Shown here: one piece after another, positions 1 to 8,189 of the stretch | Position numbering within the stretch: the stretch's first letter is position 1 | Layout: every line of letters starts with the position of its first letter | Assembly (NCBI RefSeq): GCF_009696575.1 | Contig: NZ_VULQ01000010.1 | Location: forward strand, 1 to 64,000 | Length of the DNA: 64,000 nt | Direction: 5' to 3' | Origin: Anaerococcus porci | Lineage (GTDB): Bacteria > Bacillota > Clostridia > Tissierellales > Peptoniphilaceae | Program-made: the position numbers and the translations under genes | Notes under the pieces: generated by a model | Databases searched by the model: none | The model's input: the letters and a program-made list of their open reading frames with translations, nothing else | Told to the model about the DNA's origin: nothing

Positions 1-29
1 TGATTAATTGTAAAATGTAATTGGGTCAT
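1..29 (-). CDS. IS256-family transposase, N-terminal fragment (runs off window)
   Basis: The first nine codons, MTQLHFTIN, match the N-terminus reconstructed for the transposase of the second copy (MTQLHFTLN, ATG at 9334). An AGGAGG-like site lies just upstream on the minus strand. The rest of the gene is outside the window, so whether this copy is intact cannot be judged. Confidence 0.7.
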
Positions 30-127
30 TTGATACCTCCTAGTTTAGTTTTGGCTTGTTAAAAACATTGTACTAGTTTGGGTTTCAAATGACCTTTTTC
101 TTTTTACACAATTATACGGACTCTATC
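1..127 (-). mobile_element. IS256-family element, right-hand end (partial, cut by window start)
   Basis: This stretch is nearly identical to the right end of the more complete IS copy at 8190-9430. Shared parts are the start of the transposase (ATG read leftwards from 29), its ribosome binding site and the terminal inverted repeat at about 103-127, ending in CGGACTCTATC. The transposase reads MTQLHFTIN before running off the window edge. At least two copies of the same element therefore lie in this neighbourhood. Confidence 0.8.
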
Positions 128-213
128 CGCACAAAATAATTATAATAAATTTAAAATTATTATAATACTTGGTATGGTTGAAAAGAAAATGTATAAGAAG
201 GAGATTACATAAT

Positions 214-651
214 TTGAAAATTAGAAAAATTTTAAAATCAGACCTTAAAGATTTAGCAAAGTTAATGGTATCTATATACAATGCTCCACCATGGAATGAT
301 AAATGGACTGAAGAAACAGCTTTAGAATCATTATATACTATATTAGAATTTCCTAAGTTTTATGGAAATGTAATAGTTGATGGAGATAAAATAATTGGAG
401 CGATAATGGGTCATAATAGAAGATACGCTACTGAAACCACATATTATATCTATGAGTTTTTTGTTTCTGATAAATATAGGAGAAAAGGCGTAGCAACAAA
501 TTTATATAAGAATACTATCGATGAATTAAATGAACTTGGGATTAGTGGTGCTTTCTTTACGACTTTGAGGAATAGCTCAGCTTATAATTTTTATGTAAAA
601 CAAGGCGCTTTGGATTTGATAGATTCAGCGTGTTTTTACCATAAATTTTAA
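214..651 (+). CDS. GNAT family N-acetyltransferase
   Basis: A 145-residue protein of the GNAT fold, which transfers an acetyl group from acetyl-CoA to an amine. The acetyl-CoA motif is RRKGVATNLY about two-thirds along, after the beta strand YYIYEFFVSDKY, and the C-terminus NFYVKQGAL is typical of the family. I chose the TTG at 214 because AAGGAG lies at 198-203. A longer reading from TTG at 169 has no ribosome binding site. The substrate is unknown. It lies just beyond the end of an IS element and is probably transcribed alone. Confidence 0.8.
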   Translation: MKIRKILKSDLKDLAKLMVSIYNAPPWNDKWTEETALESLYTILEFPKFYGNVIVDGDKIIGAIMGHNRRYATETTYYIYEFFVSDKYRRKGVATNLYKNTIDELNELGISGAFFTTLRNSSAYNFYVKQGALDLIDSACFYHKF

Positions 652-770
652 AAGAATATTATTAAGTAAATCTATAAATAAGGTGACTAAACATTAACAC
701 TAGAATGAGTATAATACTTCCTTAGGTTAGTAATTAATTTGTGTATCAACCTAAATTCTGAAATGATATG

Positions 771-809
771 TACCTCTTTATTGGACAAACCATTAAAGAG
801 GTATTTTTA
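771..809 (+). terminator. Intrinsic-terminator-like hairpin with loop shared with 16404-16446
   Basis: TACCTCTTTA at 771-780 pairs perfectly with TAAAGAGGTA at 794-803 and is followed by TTTTTAT. The loop contains TTGGACAAAC. A related hairpin with the same GATATGTACC lead and GGACAA loop occurs at 16404. The pair may be remnants of an IS end that fold like terminators, or related terminators. Confidence 0.65.
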
Positions 810-1222
810 TGTATTGATAGATATACTAACTATAAAATAAAGTTTTATAGAGTTGACTAAATTATAATAATTAACTTGTGAGAGAATAGTTTTAGTATTT
901 CTTAAATTATTAGTTGTCAAAGCTCTAGACAATAGTATCAAATTTCTTGTCATAATTTTTAAATGGTTAATTTATATAACAATTTCACAAAATACCATAT
1001 CAAGTATGGCGAGGGTTTGCTCTTTAATTAAACCATAATATAATTTTATTTAAAACAAATTTATTTAAGCAAAAATCTATAATTGTTAAAATAATGAATA
1101 GATTTTTTATGCATATGAGTCTTTCGAAAAATTAAAATCTTATCCATGCTGATAAAAGCTATGAGAGTATATAAAATTAATGTAAAGAAAATAGAATAAT
1201 AGTTTTTAAAAATATTGAAACT

Positions 1223-1264
1223 AATAGCTTTTAGGATTTTTAATGAAATCTTAAAAGCTATTTT
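1223..1264 (+). terminator. Orphan 17-bp hairpin, terminator-like
   Basis: The 17-nt arm at 1223-1239 (AATAGCTTTTAGGATTT) pairs with 1246-1262 with only one G-U pair and a six-base loop, and is followed by a short T run. There is no gene upstream that would need it. It may be the end of a decayed gene or of a small RNA. Confidence 0.5.
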
Positions 1265-1370
1265 GAATTTTACTTACTTTATCTTAATCTCATTTTTTTA
1301 GTCTATATTAAGGTAAGATTGCTCAAAAAATTCTATTTTCCTAAATAATAAAGAATAAGAAATAAAAAAA

Positions 1371-1399
1371 TTGACTTATACTACGTAACACGATATACA
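1371..1399 (+). promoter_or_regulatory. Candidate promoter of padR-DUF2812
   Basis: TTGACT at 1371-1376 and TATACA at 1394-1399 are separated by 17 bases, just upstream of the PadR start. A second TATAAT occurs at 1400-1405. PadR proteins usually repress their own operon, so an operator may overlap, but I could not define one. Confidence 0.5.
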
Positions 1400-1429
1400 T
1401 ATAATATACTAGATAGCAGAGGTGGAAAG

Positions 1430-1761
1430 TTGAAAAATGATAAAAATATAATTGGTGAAATTCCACTTACAGAAACGGCATTTTTAATATTACTAGCAAT
1501 GGTAGAACCAAATCACGGATATGGGGTTATGCAAGATGTAGAAAAAATTACTGGTGGAAGAGTAATATTTGGTCCAGGAACCTTATATGGAGCAATAAAT
1601 AATTTAGAAAGAAAAGGATGGATTGAACTTGATTTTAATGATAAAAAGAATAGAAAAAAATTTATAAGACAACAAAGCTTGGTAAAGAGATTTTGTACTT
1701 AGAAATAGAAAGAATGGATAGATTAGTGAAAGAGAGTAATTGTTTATTGGAAGGAGAGTAA
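1430..1761 (+). pseudogene. PadR family transcriptional regulator, frameshifted in a poly-A run
   Basis: The N-terminal 75 residues form a PadR winged helix: LTETAFLILLAMVEPNHGYG, then the recognition region GPGTLYGAINNLERKGWI. Frame 1 then breaks at about 1652-1662 (seven A then TTT) and ends at 1702. With one added base the other frame continues as IYKTTKLGKEILYLEIER to a TAA at 1759-1761, giving the normal PadR length of about 110 residues. The start is TTG at 1430 with GAGGTGG upstream. The gene is directly upstream of a DUF2812 protein, a known PadR partner. It could be a real mutation, slippage-type switching or a sequencing error. Confidence 0.75.
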
Positions 1762-1762
1762 A

Positions 1763-2407
1763 ATGTATACTGTTTTCAAAATTTTTCTAAATCCTATTGA
1801 AGATAGGGAAAATTATTTAAATAAAATGGCAAAACAAGGATATGAATTGGTTTCAAGTGGAGGACTTATTCATAAATTTAAAAAGACTGACAAAAACAAA
1901 AGCTACATTGTGCAATATATTGGATATATGAGTAATAGAGAGCGAAGAGAATATATGAAATTTGTTGAAAATATGGATATGAAAGTACTATATTCACCTT
2001 TAAATTTAGGTAAAAGATCTTTTGGAAATATTAAATTTAGACTTTTTAATCCAATTAAAAGTAGTATAGCTACAAGTCATGGTATGATAAATAGAGAAAT
2101 TATGATTTTAGAAAATGATACTGATAAAAAAATAGAAGTATACTCTGATAAGAATAGTAAAATAGAAGACCTATCGAAAAGAAAGAATCCATATATTTGT
2201 CTATTAGTTCTATTAATGATACTTATTTCCATAGGACTAATGAAAACATTTGGAATTAGTACTTATTTATTTAATAAAACACTTTTAAGTTTTAGAACTT
2301 TAAACAATGTTATTGCTATATGGATTATATTAGGTATAGCTGTGATGATATACTCTATAATTAATTTATCTATAATAAACAACTTAATTAAGAAAATTGA
2401 TTCTTAA
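1763..2407 (+). CDS. DUF2812 domain membrane protein
   Basis: A 214-residue protein whose N-terminal half (FLNPIEDRENYLNKMAKQGYEL, then a Tyr/Arg-rich sheet region) matches the DUF2812 pattern. Two hydrophobic helices lie near residues 145-167 and 183-206. The ATG at 1763 follows GGAAGGAGAG and sits two bases after the corrected PadR stop, so the two are one operon. DUF2812 proteins are usually found beside PadR regulators. Their biochemical role is unknown, and a regulatory or envelope-stress role is only a guess. Confidence 0.75.
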   Translation: MYTVFKIFLNPIEDRENYLNKMAKQGYELVSSGGLIHKFKKTDKNKSYIVQYIGYMSNRERREYMKFVENMDMKVLYSPLNLGKRSFGNIKFRLFNPIKSSIATSHGMINREIMILENDTDKKIEVYSDKNSKIEDLSKRKNPYICLLVLLMILISIGLMKTFGISTYLFNKTLLSFRTLNNVIAIWIILGIAVMIYSIINLSIINNLIKKIDS

Positions 2408-2488
2408 AAAATCTAAAATATAACTTGATTTTAGATATTCAAATATTATTTAAATATGATTAAGAATTAAAATAATTGATAAATTCTA

Positions 2489-2637
2489 AGGGCTATTGCA
2501 AAATGAATTAATCGTTTCAAAATCATTAAATCTCTTATATGACAATTTTGCCTCCATGAGCTGTCAGTCCATTCTCAAATTGTCTATGAGTAACTTGTAA
2601 TGATGGAACGATACAAATTTATAATTTGCAACAGCCT
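2489..2637 (-). repeat. Palindromic ~150-bp repeat, copy 1
   Basis: Ends are AGGGCTATTGCAAAATGAATT and its near-complement AATTTATAATTTGCAACAGCCT, followed by a T run. Inner arms (AAAATCATTA and TTGTAATGAT; GACAATTTTG and CTCAAATTGTC) also pair. It lies 81 bases after the DUF2812 stop. The orientation is opposite to copies 4-8. Confidence 0.85.
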
Positions 2638-2767
2638 ATTTTTTATTGATAAATTATCATTTGTTAATATGCTAATCATTACACTATAGAATGAATATTT
2701 ATATTTGATCAATAGAATTATTAATTGACAAACAAATATAATTTAAAGCTTGATTGCCATAAAATAG

Positions 2768-2788
2768 ATAGAGTCCGTATAATTGTGA
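2768..2788 (+). repeat. Lone IS256-element terminal inverted repeat
   Basis: GATAGAGTCCGTATAATTGTG is the exact complement of the right end of the IS copies at 127 and 9430. No transposase follows, so this is a fossil end left by deletion, or the footprint of an incomplete copy. Confidence 0.75.
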
Positions 2789-3336
2789 GTATACTAATAA
2801 TAAAACATAACTAAATTTTAAAACAAGAAATTAATATATATATATTAATTATGTAGGAATATCTTAGATTAGAAAAGGTATAAAAATGCTAACATAAAAA
2901 TAATATTATTGAATTTCAATTATCTATTCAAGCGATTGTTTGAAGGATAGTTATTAATTTATATCCACTGCTCGATGGAATATTTTAAGGAGAAGTAGTC
3001 TGATTTATATAAACCTTTGTAGAATCAATTATTATTGTTGTAGGTATCTTCATGATGCTTGGAAAATTAAATAAGGTAAGCAAATAAAAAGCATAAGCGT
3101 AAAATTTTTTATTATTTAATCTAATCGGAGGTTGAAAAATTAGAATGCCTTAATTTATGTTAAATATTTAGCTATAAAGCAAAAGAACAAAAACTAAAAA
3201 AATCTATGTATTGAATTTAGATTGTAAATCATAGTAGAAATAGCTTTTTTAAAAATCCATATAAGTGTTTGTTTTTCTATATATTCATTTAAACAAATAA
3301 CATAAGTAAAGAAAAAACAGTTTTCTTTCATTTTAG

Positions 3337-3382
3337 AGGGCTTCTCATGCCTAAGTTCAGGAGTCCTTCTTTTTTGTCTAAA
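3337..3382 (+). terminator. Orphan intrinsic terminator
   Basis: AGGGCTTCT pairs with AGGAGTCCT using two G-U pairs, and a CTTCTTTTTT tail follows. No intact gene precedes it. It is probably the relic of a lost gene in this decayed stretch. Confidence 0.5.
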
Positions 3383-3584
3383 AACAAAGATAAAAAAATG
3401 GATGAAACTTAAATGTCAAAAGAATATTAGCTCTATGTAGGTGGATAAAAAATCAAGGTAAACAAATAGATAATAAAGTATACTGGCAAGAAAGAGAAGA
3501 TGTTAATTATTAAATAAAAATTTAAATTGTAAAGATCAAAACACGATATAATAAAATGATAAAGAATATCAATTGGAGGGGGCT

Positions 3585-4188
3585 ATGTTTAAAATTTTCT
3601 TTGAAAATGTTATAAAACCAAAAGATATTTTTGGCGGAAGATTAATGTTAAAAAGTATGAATAAGGTCATGAGAAATTAGCAATTTGAGGAAGAAATTTT
3701 TTGAAAATTGATAAAGAAGATATCATCTTAGATCTAGGATGTGGTGGTGCAATATAGAGTATTTTTTGACAAAAGTTCGTAAAGTATATGGAATAGATTA
3801 TTCAAAAACAAGTGTAGAGATAGCAAGCTTATTAAATAAAGATGCAAATAAAAAATGGAAGATGTCAAATTATAGAAGGAAATGCACAAAGAATTCCTTT
3901 TAAAGAAAAATCTATAGATATTGTTACTGCTTTTGAAACCATATACTTTTGGAATAATATAGAGGATTGCTTTAAAGAAGTTTATCGTGTATAAAAAAAT
4001 AATGGACAATTTTAATTTGCAACGAAGGTGCATTTAGAGAACAAAAAAATATCAAAAAATGGGCAGATATGTTAAATTTTAAAGTGTATTCTCCAACAGA
4101 TTTAACAAAAATGTTGTTTAATCTTGGCTTTATTTGTTAATATCATTTGGATAAGAAAAATCAATTGGCTTTTATATCCAAAAAATGA
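3585..4188 (+). pseudogene. Class I SAM-dependent methyltransferase, decayed
   Basis: Pieces of a methyltransferase appear in order but in shifting frames. The start is MFKIFFENVIKPKDIFGGRL (ATG 3585, behind GGAGGGGG). The SAM-binding region reads ILDLGCGG then VYGIDYSKTSVEIASLLNK. Next come DIVTAFETIYFWNNIEDCF and EVYRV, then CNEGAF, and the tail AFISKK ends in TGA at 4186-4188. At least four frameshifts or stops break it, so no functional protein is expected. It resembles small anaerobe methyltransferases of unknown substrate. Confidence 0.8.
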
Positions 4189-4313
4189 ATATTAGAATTT
4201 ATTAAGAGAAGGTGTTTTATTTTGTTAGCTTTAATAGGTGATAATATAAATATTTTAAATTAAAACTAGAAAGGTTTAATTGATTAAAGTGTTTGACTAT
4301 ATTTCACAAAAAT

Positions 4314-4344
4314 ACCTCCTTACTGTTTTATATAGTAAAGAGGT
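4314..4344 (-). terminator. Terminator of the DUF308 gene
   Basis: ACCTCCTTACT pairs with AGTAAAGAGGT. Read on the minus strand the hairpin is followed by ATTTTTGTG. It lies 24 bases beyond the stop of the minus-strand gene at 4368. Confidence 0.75.
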
Positions 4345-4367
4345 TAAAGCTAATATTAGCTAGTGGT

Positions 4368-4880
4368 CTATTTTTTAAGAAATTGTGATGATATCATTTG
4401 AATTCCATTTGTCATAATTGATATACCTATAAGTATATTAAGTGTAAACAGTGCTCTTATTGGTTCTATTGCTATAGAAAATCCGAAAAACACCAACAAT
4501 ATTCCTAATACTAGATTAAAATACTTCATTATATTGCTTTGATTTAAGGCGGAATATATTCCTGCAACTCCATCAATTATGAACCAAAGTGCAACCATAT
4601 AGAAGACAAGTGAACTTGTAAATGAAGGATTAGTTAAGAATATAATACCAAGAAGCAATAAAATTATTCCATATAATAATTCTACTTTATTAATGTCATT
4701 CTCTCTTTTATAATTTGCATATGAATCATATAGAAAGAAGCAGCCTCTTAGCAAAACAGCCCATGCCATAAGTGAAATAATAGCTAAAAGTGTTGATATG
4801 GGCTTGCTTAAAATAAACATACCAAATAGAGTGATACCCATACCTATCAATATTGATAGGATTTTATTTTCTTTTTTCAT
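4368..4880 (-). CDS. DUF308/HdeD-family membrane protein
   Basis: A 170-residue protein made almost entirely of six hydrophobic helices in three pairs (near residues 8-26, 30-50, 66-84, 88-108, 119-137 and 142-162). This is the arrangement of the HdeD/DUF308 family. In enterobacteria HdeD is linked to acid resistance, but in Firmicutes the role is not known. The start has AGGAGGAAC upstream and the gene ends before a good terminator, so it is a single-gene unit. Confidence 0.75.
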   Translation of the reverse strand: MKKENKILSILIGMGITLFGMFILSKPISTLLAIISLMAWAVLLRGCFFLYDSYANYKRENDINKVELLYGIILLLLGIIFLTNPSFTSSLVFYMVALWFIIDGVAGIYSALNQSNIMKYFNLVLGILLVFFGFSIAIEPIRALFTLNILIGISIMTNGIQMISSQFLKK

Positions 4881-5037
4881 AAAAGTTCCTCCTAATTCTT
4901 ACGGCTAGATTATAGCATATAATAATATATTCAACAATATTAAAGTAAGATTACCTTAAATACCAGGATATATCTTACACTTTAAAATATTTTAATGTTT
5001 TTAGATTTTATTTTGTAATTTATAAAAATATCTATTG

Positions 5038-5062
5038 AGATTTTAGTCCCAATAGATATTTT
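5038..5062 (-). terminator. Terminator of the M20 peptidase gene
   Basis: ATCTATTG and CAATAGAT form the core of a strong stem just after the stop at 5073, read on the minus strand. Confidence 0.65.
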
Positions 5063-5072
5063 AGTTTCTTCA

Positions 5073-6287
5073 TTACTTGATGTATTTTTTCAAAACTTCT
5101 TTATATAGATCTATAAATTTCAAATATCTATCTATATAAACAAATTCATCTACTTTGTGACTTACCTCTATACCACCAGGTCCATAAATTGCAAAGTCCA
5201 TTTTTTTATTTCTGTTAAAGAAATTTGCACCATCTGTTGTACCTCTTGAAAATGTTGCAGAAATTGGCATTTCTTTTTTTTCTTTGAGCTCATTTACGAA
5301 ATCTTCATTTAAGGTACTTGTGTTGCAAAGATTTTCTGCTTTATTAGGATCAGCACACTCTCTAATTATCTTTATTAATTTTGAATTAGGATTTGATTGT
5401 ACTGGCATTGAAGATTGAGTAACTTCGAATTTTAAATTTCTATTATCTCCATTAAATTCATTTACTAATTTTTCTATAAAGTCTTTCATCTTGTTGTTAT
5501 CAAATTCTGGTATAGTCCTTATATTGCCGCTAAAGCTTGCACTGTCAGGTATAGAATTGATTTGAGTGCCACCTTCTATTTGAGTGATGTTAAATATAGT
5601 ATGTCCGAAAATTTCATTTTCATAATTTTTGCAGATTTCTTCCATCTTATTTTTTAGAATATTTCTAAAATCAAGTAAATTGTCTATGGCGTTTACTCCC
5701 ATTTCTGGCATTGAAGAGTGTGAAGCAAGGCCTTTTGAAGAAATTTTATAGTTGAATGAACCCATATGTGCATAAGTTATTTGTGAAATATTTCCTAGAT
5801 AAGCAGGCTCTCCTACTATAAGAGCATCTAAATCATCTGCATATCCTCTATTACTTAAATCTTCAGAACCATATTGACCAATTTCTTCACCTACAGTAAA
5901 TAAAAGCCTAATCGTACCCTCAAAATTCTCCTCTGCTAGTTCCATAAAAGCGATAGTCATCGCCATAAGACCCGCCTTCATATCAGATGTGCCACGTCCA
6001 TATAGTTTGTTGCCAACTATTTCTGCACCATATGGATCGTGTTGCCAATCAGAACTCTTGCCCTCACTTACCACATCCATGTGACCTGTAAGTCCAATTT
6101 TTTTACCTCCATTGGAAAATTCTACTACAAGAGACGCACGATTCTTATCATATTGAATAAGCTCGGTTTTTATATTTTCACCCTTAAGCATATTCATCAA
6201 ATATTGTGCAACTAAAAGTTCATCACCATTTACTGATTTGATTTTTATAATATCCTTGAGGGCTTCAATTTTTTCTTCTCTATTCAT
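5073..6287 (-). CDS. ArgE/DapE-family M20 metallopeptidase (deacylase)
   Basis: A 404-residue zinc-dependent hydrolase of the M20A group, which cleaves N-acyl groups from amino acids or small peptides. Metal and catalytic residues are visible: His in TGHMDVVS, Asp in GRGTSDMKAG, the EE pair in VGEEIGQYG, Glu in VGEPAYLG and the C-terminal His in GGIEVSHKVDEF. The lid domain is marked by SKGLASHSSMPEMG. The start at 6287 is chosen because AAGGAG lies at 6295-6300; a longer reading adds 12 residues without a binding site. Family members include ArgE and DapE, and sequence alone does not settle the substrate. No arginine or lysine genes adjoin it. Confidence 0.8.
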   Translation of the reverse strand: MNREEKIEALKDIIKIKSVNGDELLVAQYLMNMLKGENIKTELIQYDKNRASLVVEFSNGGKKIGLTGHMDVVSEGKSSDWQHDPYGAEIVGNKLYGRGTSDMKAGLMAMTIAFMELAEENFEGTIRLLFTVGEEIGQYGSEDLSNRGYADDLDALIVGEPAYLGNISQITYAHMGSFNYKISSKGLASHSSMPEMGVNAIDNLLDFRNILKNKMEEICKNYENEIFGHTIFNITQIEGGTQINSIPDSASFSGNIRTIPEFDNNKMKDFIEKLVNEFNGDNRNLKFEVTQSSMPVQSNPNSKLIKIIRECADPNKAENLCNTSTLNEDFVNELKEKKEMPISATFSRGTTDGANFFNRNKKMDFAIYGPGGIEVSHKVDEFVYIDRYLKFIDLYKEVLKKYIK

Positions 6288-6594
6288 ATAATCACTCCTT
6301 AAATAATATAATATAAATTTCACAGCTTAAATAAGATAATAATTATCTATAAGCTTAGTTAGAATTATTAACAGATGAAATTTTATTCTAATTATTTATA
6401 CCCAAATTTAATGGTTGTTAAGAGGTTTTTAGTATATTTTTGTAGCTACAATAAAAATATCCGTATAATTATGAAAATAAGTAATTATTTGAAGCTTAAC
6501 TAGAACAATATTTTTAAAGACAAAAACTAAAGAAAATAAATATTATTAATTTTAATAGGGTATAAATCTAATGATATCATTAAAGGAGAAAATC

Positions 6595-7023
6595 ATGAAA
6601 GATAAAAATTGTGCTTATTGTATGAATAATGAATTAGTAGATGCATTTGGAATTAAGATTGGTGATTTAGAAAATAGTCAGCTATATCTTTTTAAAGAAC
6701 AAAGTCATCTAGGAAGAGTTATTGTAGCTTATAAGAAACACGTAAGTGAAATAGTAGATATTAGCGATGATGAAAGAGATGCTTACTTTTCTGATATAGC
6801 AAAAGTTGCTAAGGCAATCCACAAAATTTTTAAGCCAAAGAAAATTAACTATGGTGCTTATGGCGATACAGGTTGTCATCTTCATTTCCATTTAGTTCCA
6901 AAATATGAGGATGATGAATTTGAATGGGGAGGAGTCTTTGCCATGAATCCAGAAAGGATATATCTTGATGAAGATGAGTATAAAAAGATTATTGACTCAA
7001 TAAAAAAGGAATTGGATTTGTAA
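6595..7023 (+). CDS. HIT family nucleotide-binding hydrolase
   Basis: A 142-residue protein with the histidine triad HLHFHL at residues 95-100, the catalytic motif of nucleotidyl hydrolases and transferases. A CAYC pair near the N-terminus resembles the zinc site of some HIT proteins. The ATG at 6595 has AAAGGAGAA directly upstream; the reading from 6571 adds eight residues and lacks a site. It differs from the HINT-type protein at 54470, so the window holds two HIT branches. Confidence 0.85.
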   Translation: MKDKNCAYCMNNELVDAFGIKIGDLENSQLYLFKEQSHLGRVIVAYKKHVSEIVDISDDERDAYFSDIAKVAKAIHKIFKPKKINYGAYGDTGCHLHFHLVPKYEDDEFEWGGVFAMNPERIYLDEDEYKKIIDSIKKELDL

Positions 7024-7055
7024 TCTATAGTATAGTAAATTCTAAAAGCTAGAAT

Positions 7056-7213
7056 AAAGAAGCTGTTGCAAAATGAATTTATCGTTTTAAGTATCCACAT
7101 TTCTCTATTAAAATTTTATCTTGACAAGTATTCTATGAAAAGAATTCCTAAGAGAGTGAAGGATGATAGAAGAATAAAATTCATAAAAATTCATAGATTT
7201 GTGACAGTTCTTT
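7056..7213 (-). repeat. Palindromic repeat, copy 2 (diverged core)
   Basis: It starts AAAGAAGCTGTTGCAAAATG and ends TTTGTGACAGTTCTTT followed by a T run. The outer six bases AAAGAA and TTCTTT are complementary but differ from those of other copies. The middle does not match the other copies well yet keeps its own pairing (TATTCTATG region). It lies 32 bases after the HIT gene. Confidence 0.75.
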
Positions 7214-7456
7214 TTTTAATACAATATAATATTAGTCGATGATAAGAATTTTTACAAATCCTTTGTATATTAGGTGTTTTATTCTAATGTCTACAAAGGT
7301 ATGGAATTAGCTAAAAAGAAATGTAGTCTTGAAATAACATATAAAAAGGAGTATTTATATATTTATACTATAATTAAGCAAGTTTAACCATATATAGAAC
7401 TTTTTTAAAAGAGGTAGATTTGCTATAAAAATAAAGAATAATTAGGAGAAAGTATT

Positions 7457-8167
7457 ATGCTCAAAAAAAATAGTATTGTATTAGTTATTTATATGCTTTT
7501 TATGGCAATGGGACTTTATATTAGTTATAAAGTTTTAGGAGTTGATTATAATTCATCAAATTTCAGTAAGACATTTTTACCATTTACATTTTTATTAGCC
7601 TTGTTTGCACTATCCTATGGACTAAAGCATAGAAAAGAGCTTGCTTTAGACAATGAAGGAAAAAAGAATTATCTACCATTTGCTATTGCTTTTATTACAA
7701 TTGTAGCTTTTGGAATTTTTTTTCTGATAAATAATTTTGCTTTGAATATAGCTTTTTTTATTCTGTTAGTTGATACAGCCTTGACAGCTATTGCAGAGGA
7801 GACGATTTATAGGGGTATTGTATTGGGCGGATTAGTAAAAAAAATATCAACAATTTCAGCCTTGTTATGCAGTGCAGTTTTATTTTCCCTCTTGCATTTA
7901 TTAAATCTTTTAGCTGGTTTGTCAATTAATGAGGTTATAAACCAGATGGGTTCAACTTTTATAATGGGAATGTTTTTAGGGGCCCTATATTTAGAAAGTA
8001 AAAATATTTTTCTACCAATATTATTTCATTGGATGTGGAATTTTATTATATTGTCTAATGGTCTATCTACAATAGATTTTATGCCAATAGTACTATTATT
8101 AGTAATTGGAGGAGAGATTTTTGCTATCATATATTTTTTATTAAAGCAATTAAGAAGAAAAATATGA
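7457..8167 (+). CDS. CPBP family intramembrane glutamic endopeptidase
   Basis: A 236-residue integral membrane protein with about seven to eight helices and the CPBP (Abi/CAAX-like) motifs: EETIYRG near residues 114-120, the His in FSLLHLL near 147, and FHWMWNF near 194-200. These residues form the glutamate-based active site in this family. Members process prenylated proteins in eukaryotes. In Firmicutes many are linked to bacteriocin immunity, but no bacteriocin gene is seen nearby. The start has TAGGAGAAAG upstream. Confidence 0.8.
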   Translation: MLKKNSIVLVIYMLFMAMGLYISYKVLGVDYNSSNFSKTFLPFTFLLALFALSYGLKHRKELALDNEGKKNYLPFAIAFITIVAFGIFFLINNFALNIAFFILLVDTALTAIAEETIYRGIVLGGLVKKISTISALLCSAVLFSLLHLLNLLAGLSINEVINQMGSTFIMGMFLGALYLESKNIFLPILFHWMWNFIILSNGLSTIDFMPIVLLLVIGGEIFAIIYFLLKQLRRKI

Positions 8168-8189
8168 GACTATAAGTTTTAAAATAGTC

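Larger units (their letters stand above)
652..1370. other. Intergenic region with two orphan terminator-like hairpins
   Basis: No convincing gene is seen in about 720 bases. Two strong hairpins stand out (771-809 and 1223-1264), neither directly after a recognisable gene except that the first could serve the GNAT gene ending at 651. Many stop codons occur in all frames, suggesting decayed sequence. Confidence 0.6.
2408..3584. other. Gene-free decayed region with repeat copy, IS end and terminator
   Basis: This 1.2 kb holds one copy of the palindromic repeat, a lone IS256-type end and an orphan terminator. Around 3010-3087 one frame reads FVESIIIVVGIFMMLGKLN and then stops, possibly the tail of a lost membrane protein. 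Nothing else could be supported. Confidence 0.55.

Noticed and set aside
955-1060. Short inverted repeats near 997-1015 as a possible tRNA or small RNA
   Set aside because: No cloverleaf could be drawn and the stems are only five base pairs.
2489-2637. The spaced ~155-bp repeats as a CRISPR array
   Set aside because: The copies are dispersed, long, palindromic and kilobases apart, with no spacers or cas genes.
3734-4033. Minus-strand open frame of 99 codons
   Set aside because: It is the antisense of a clearly recognisable decayed methyltransferase and has no ribosome binding site or family features.
6440-6469. Possible IS-end relic or promoter at TCCGTATAATTATG
   Set aside because: It resembles the IS end TCCGTATAATTGTG for only about a dozen AT-rich bases and can equally be a chance -10 region, so it was not listed.
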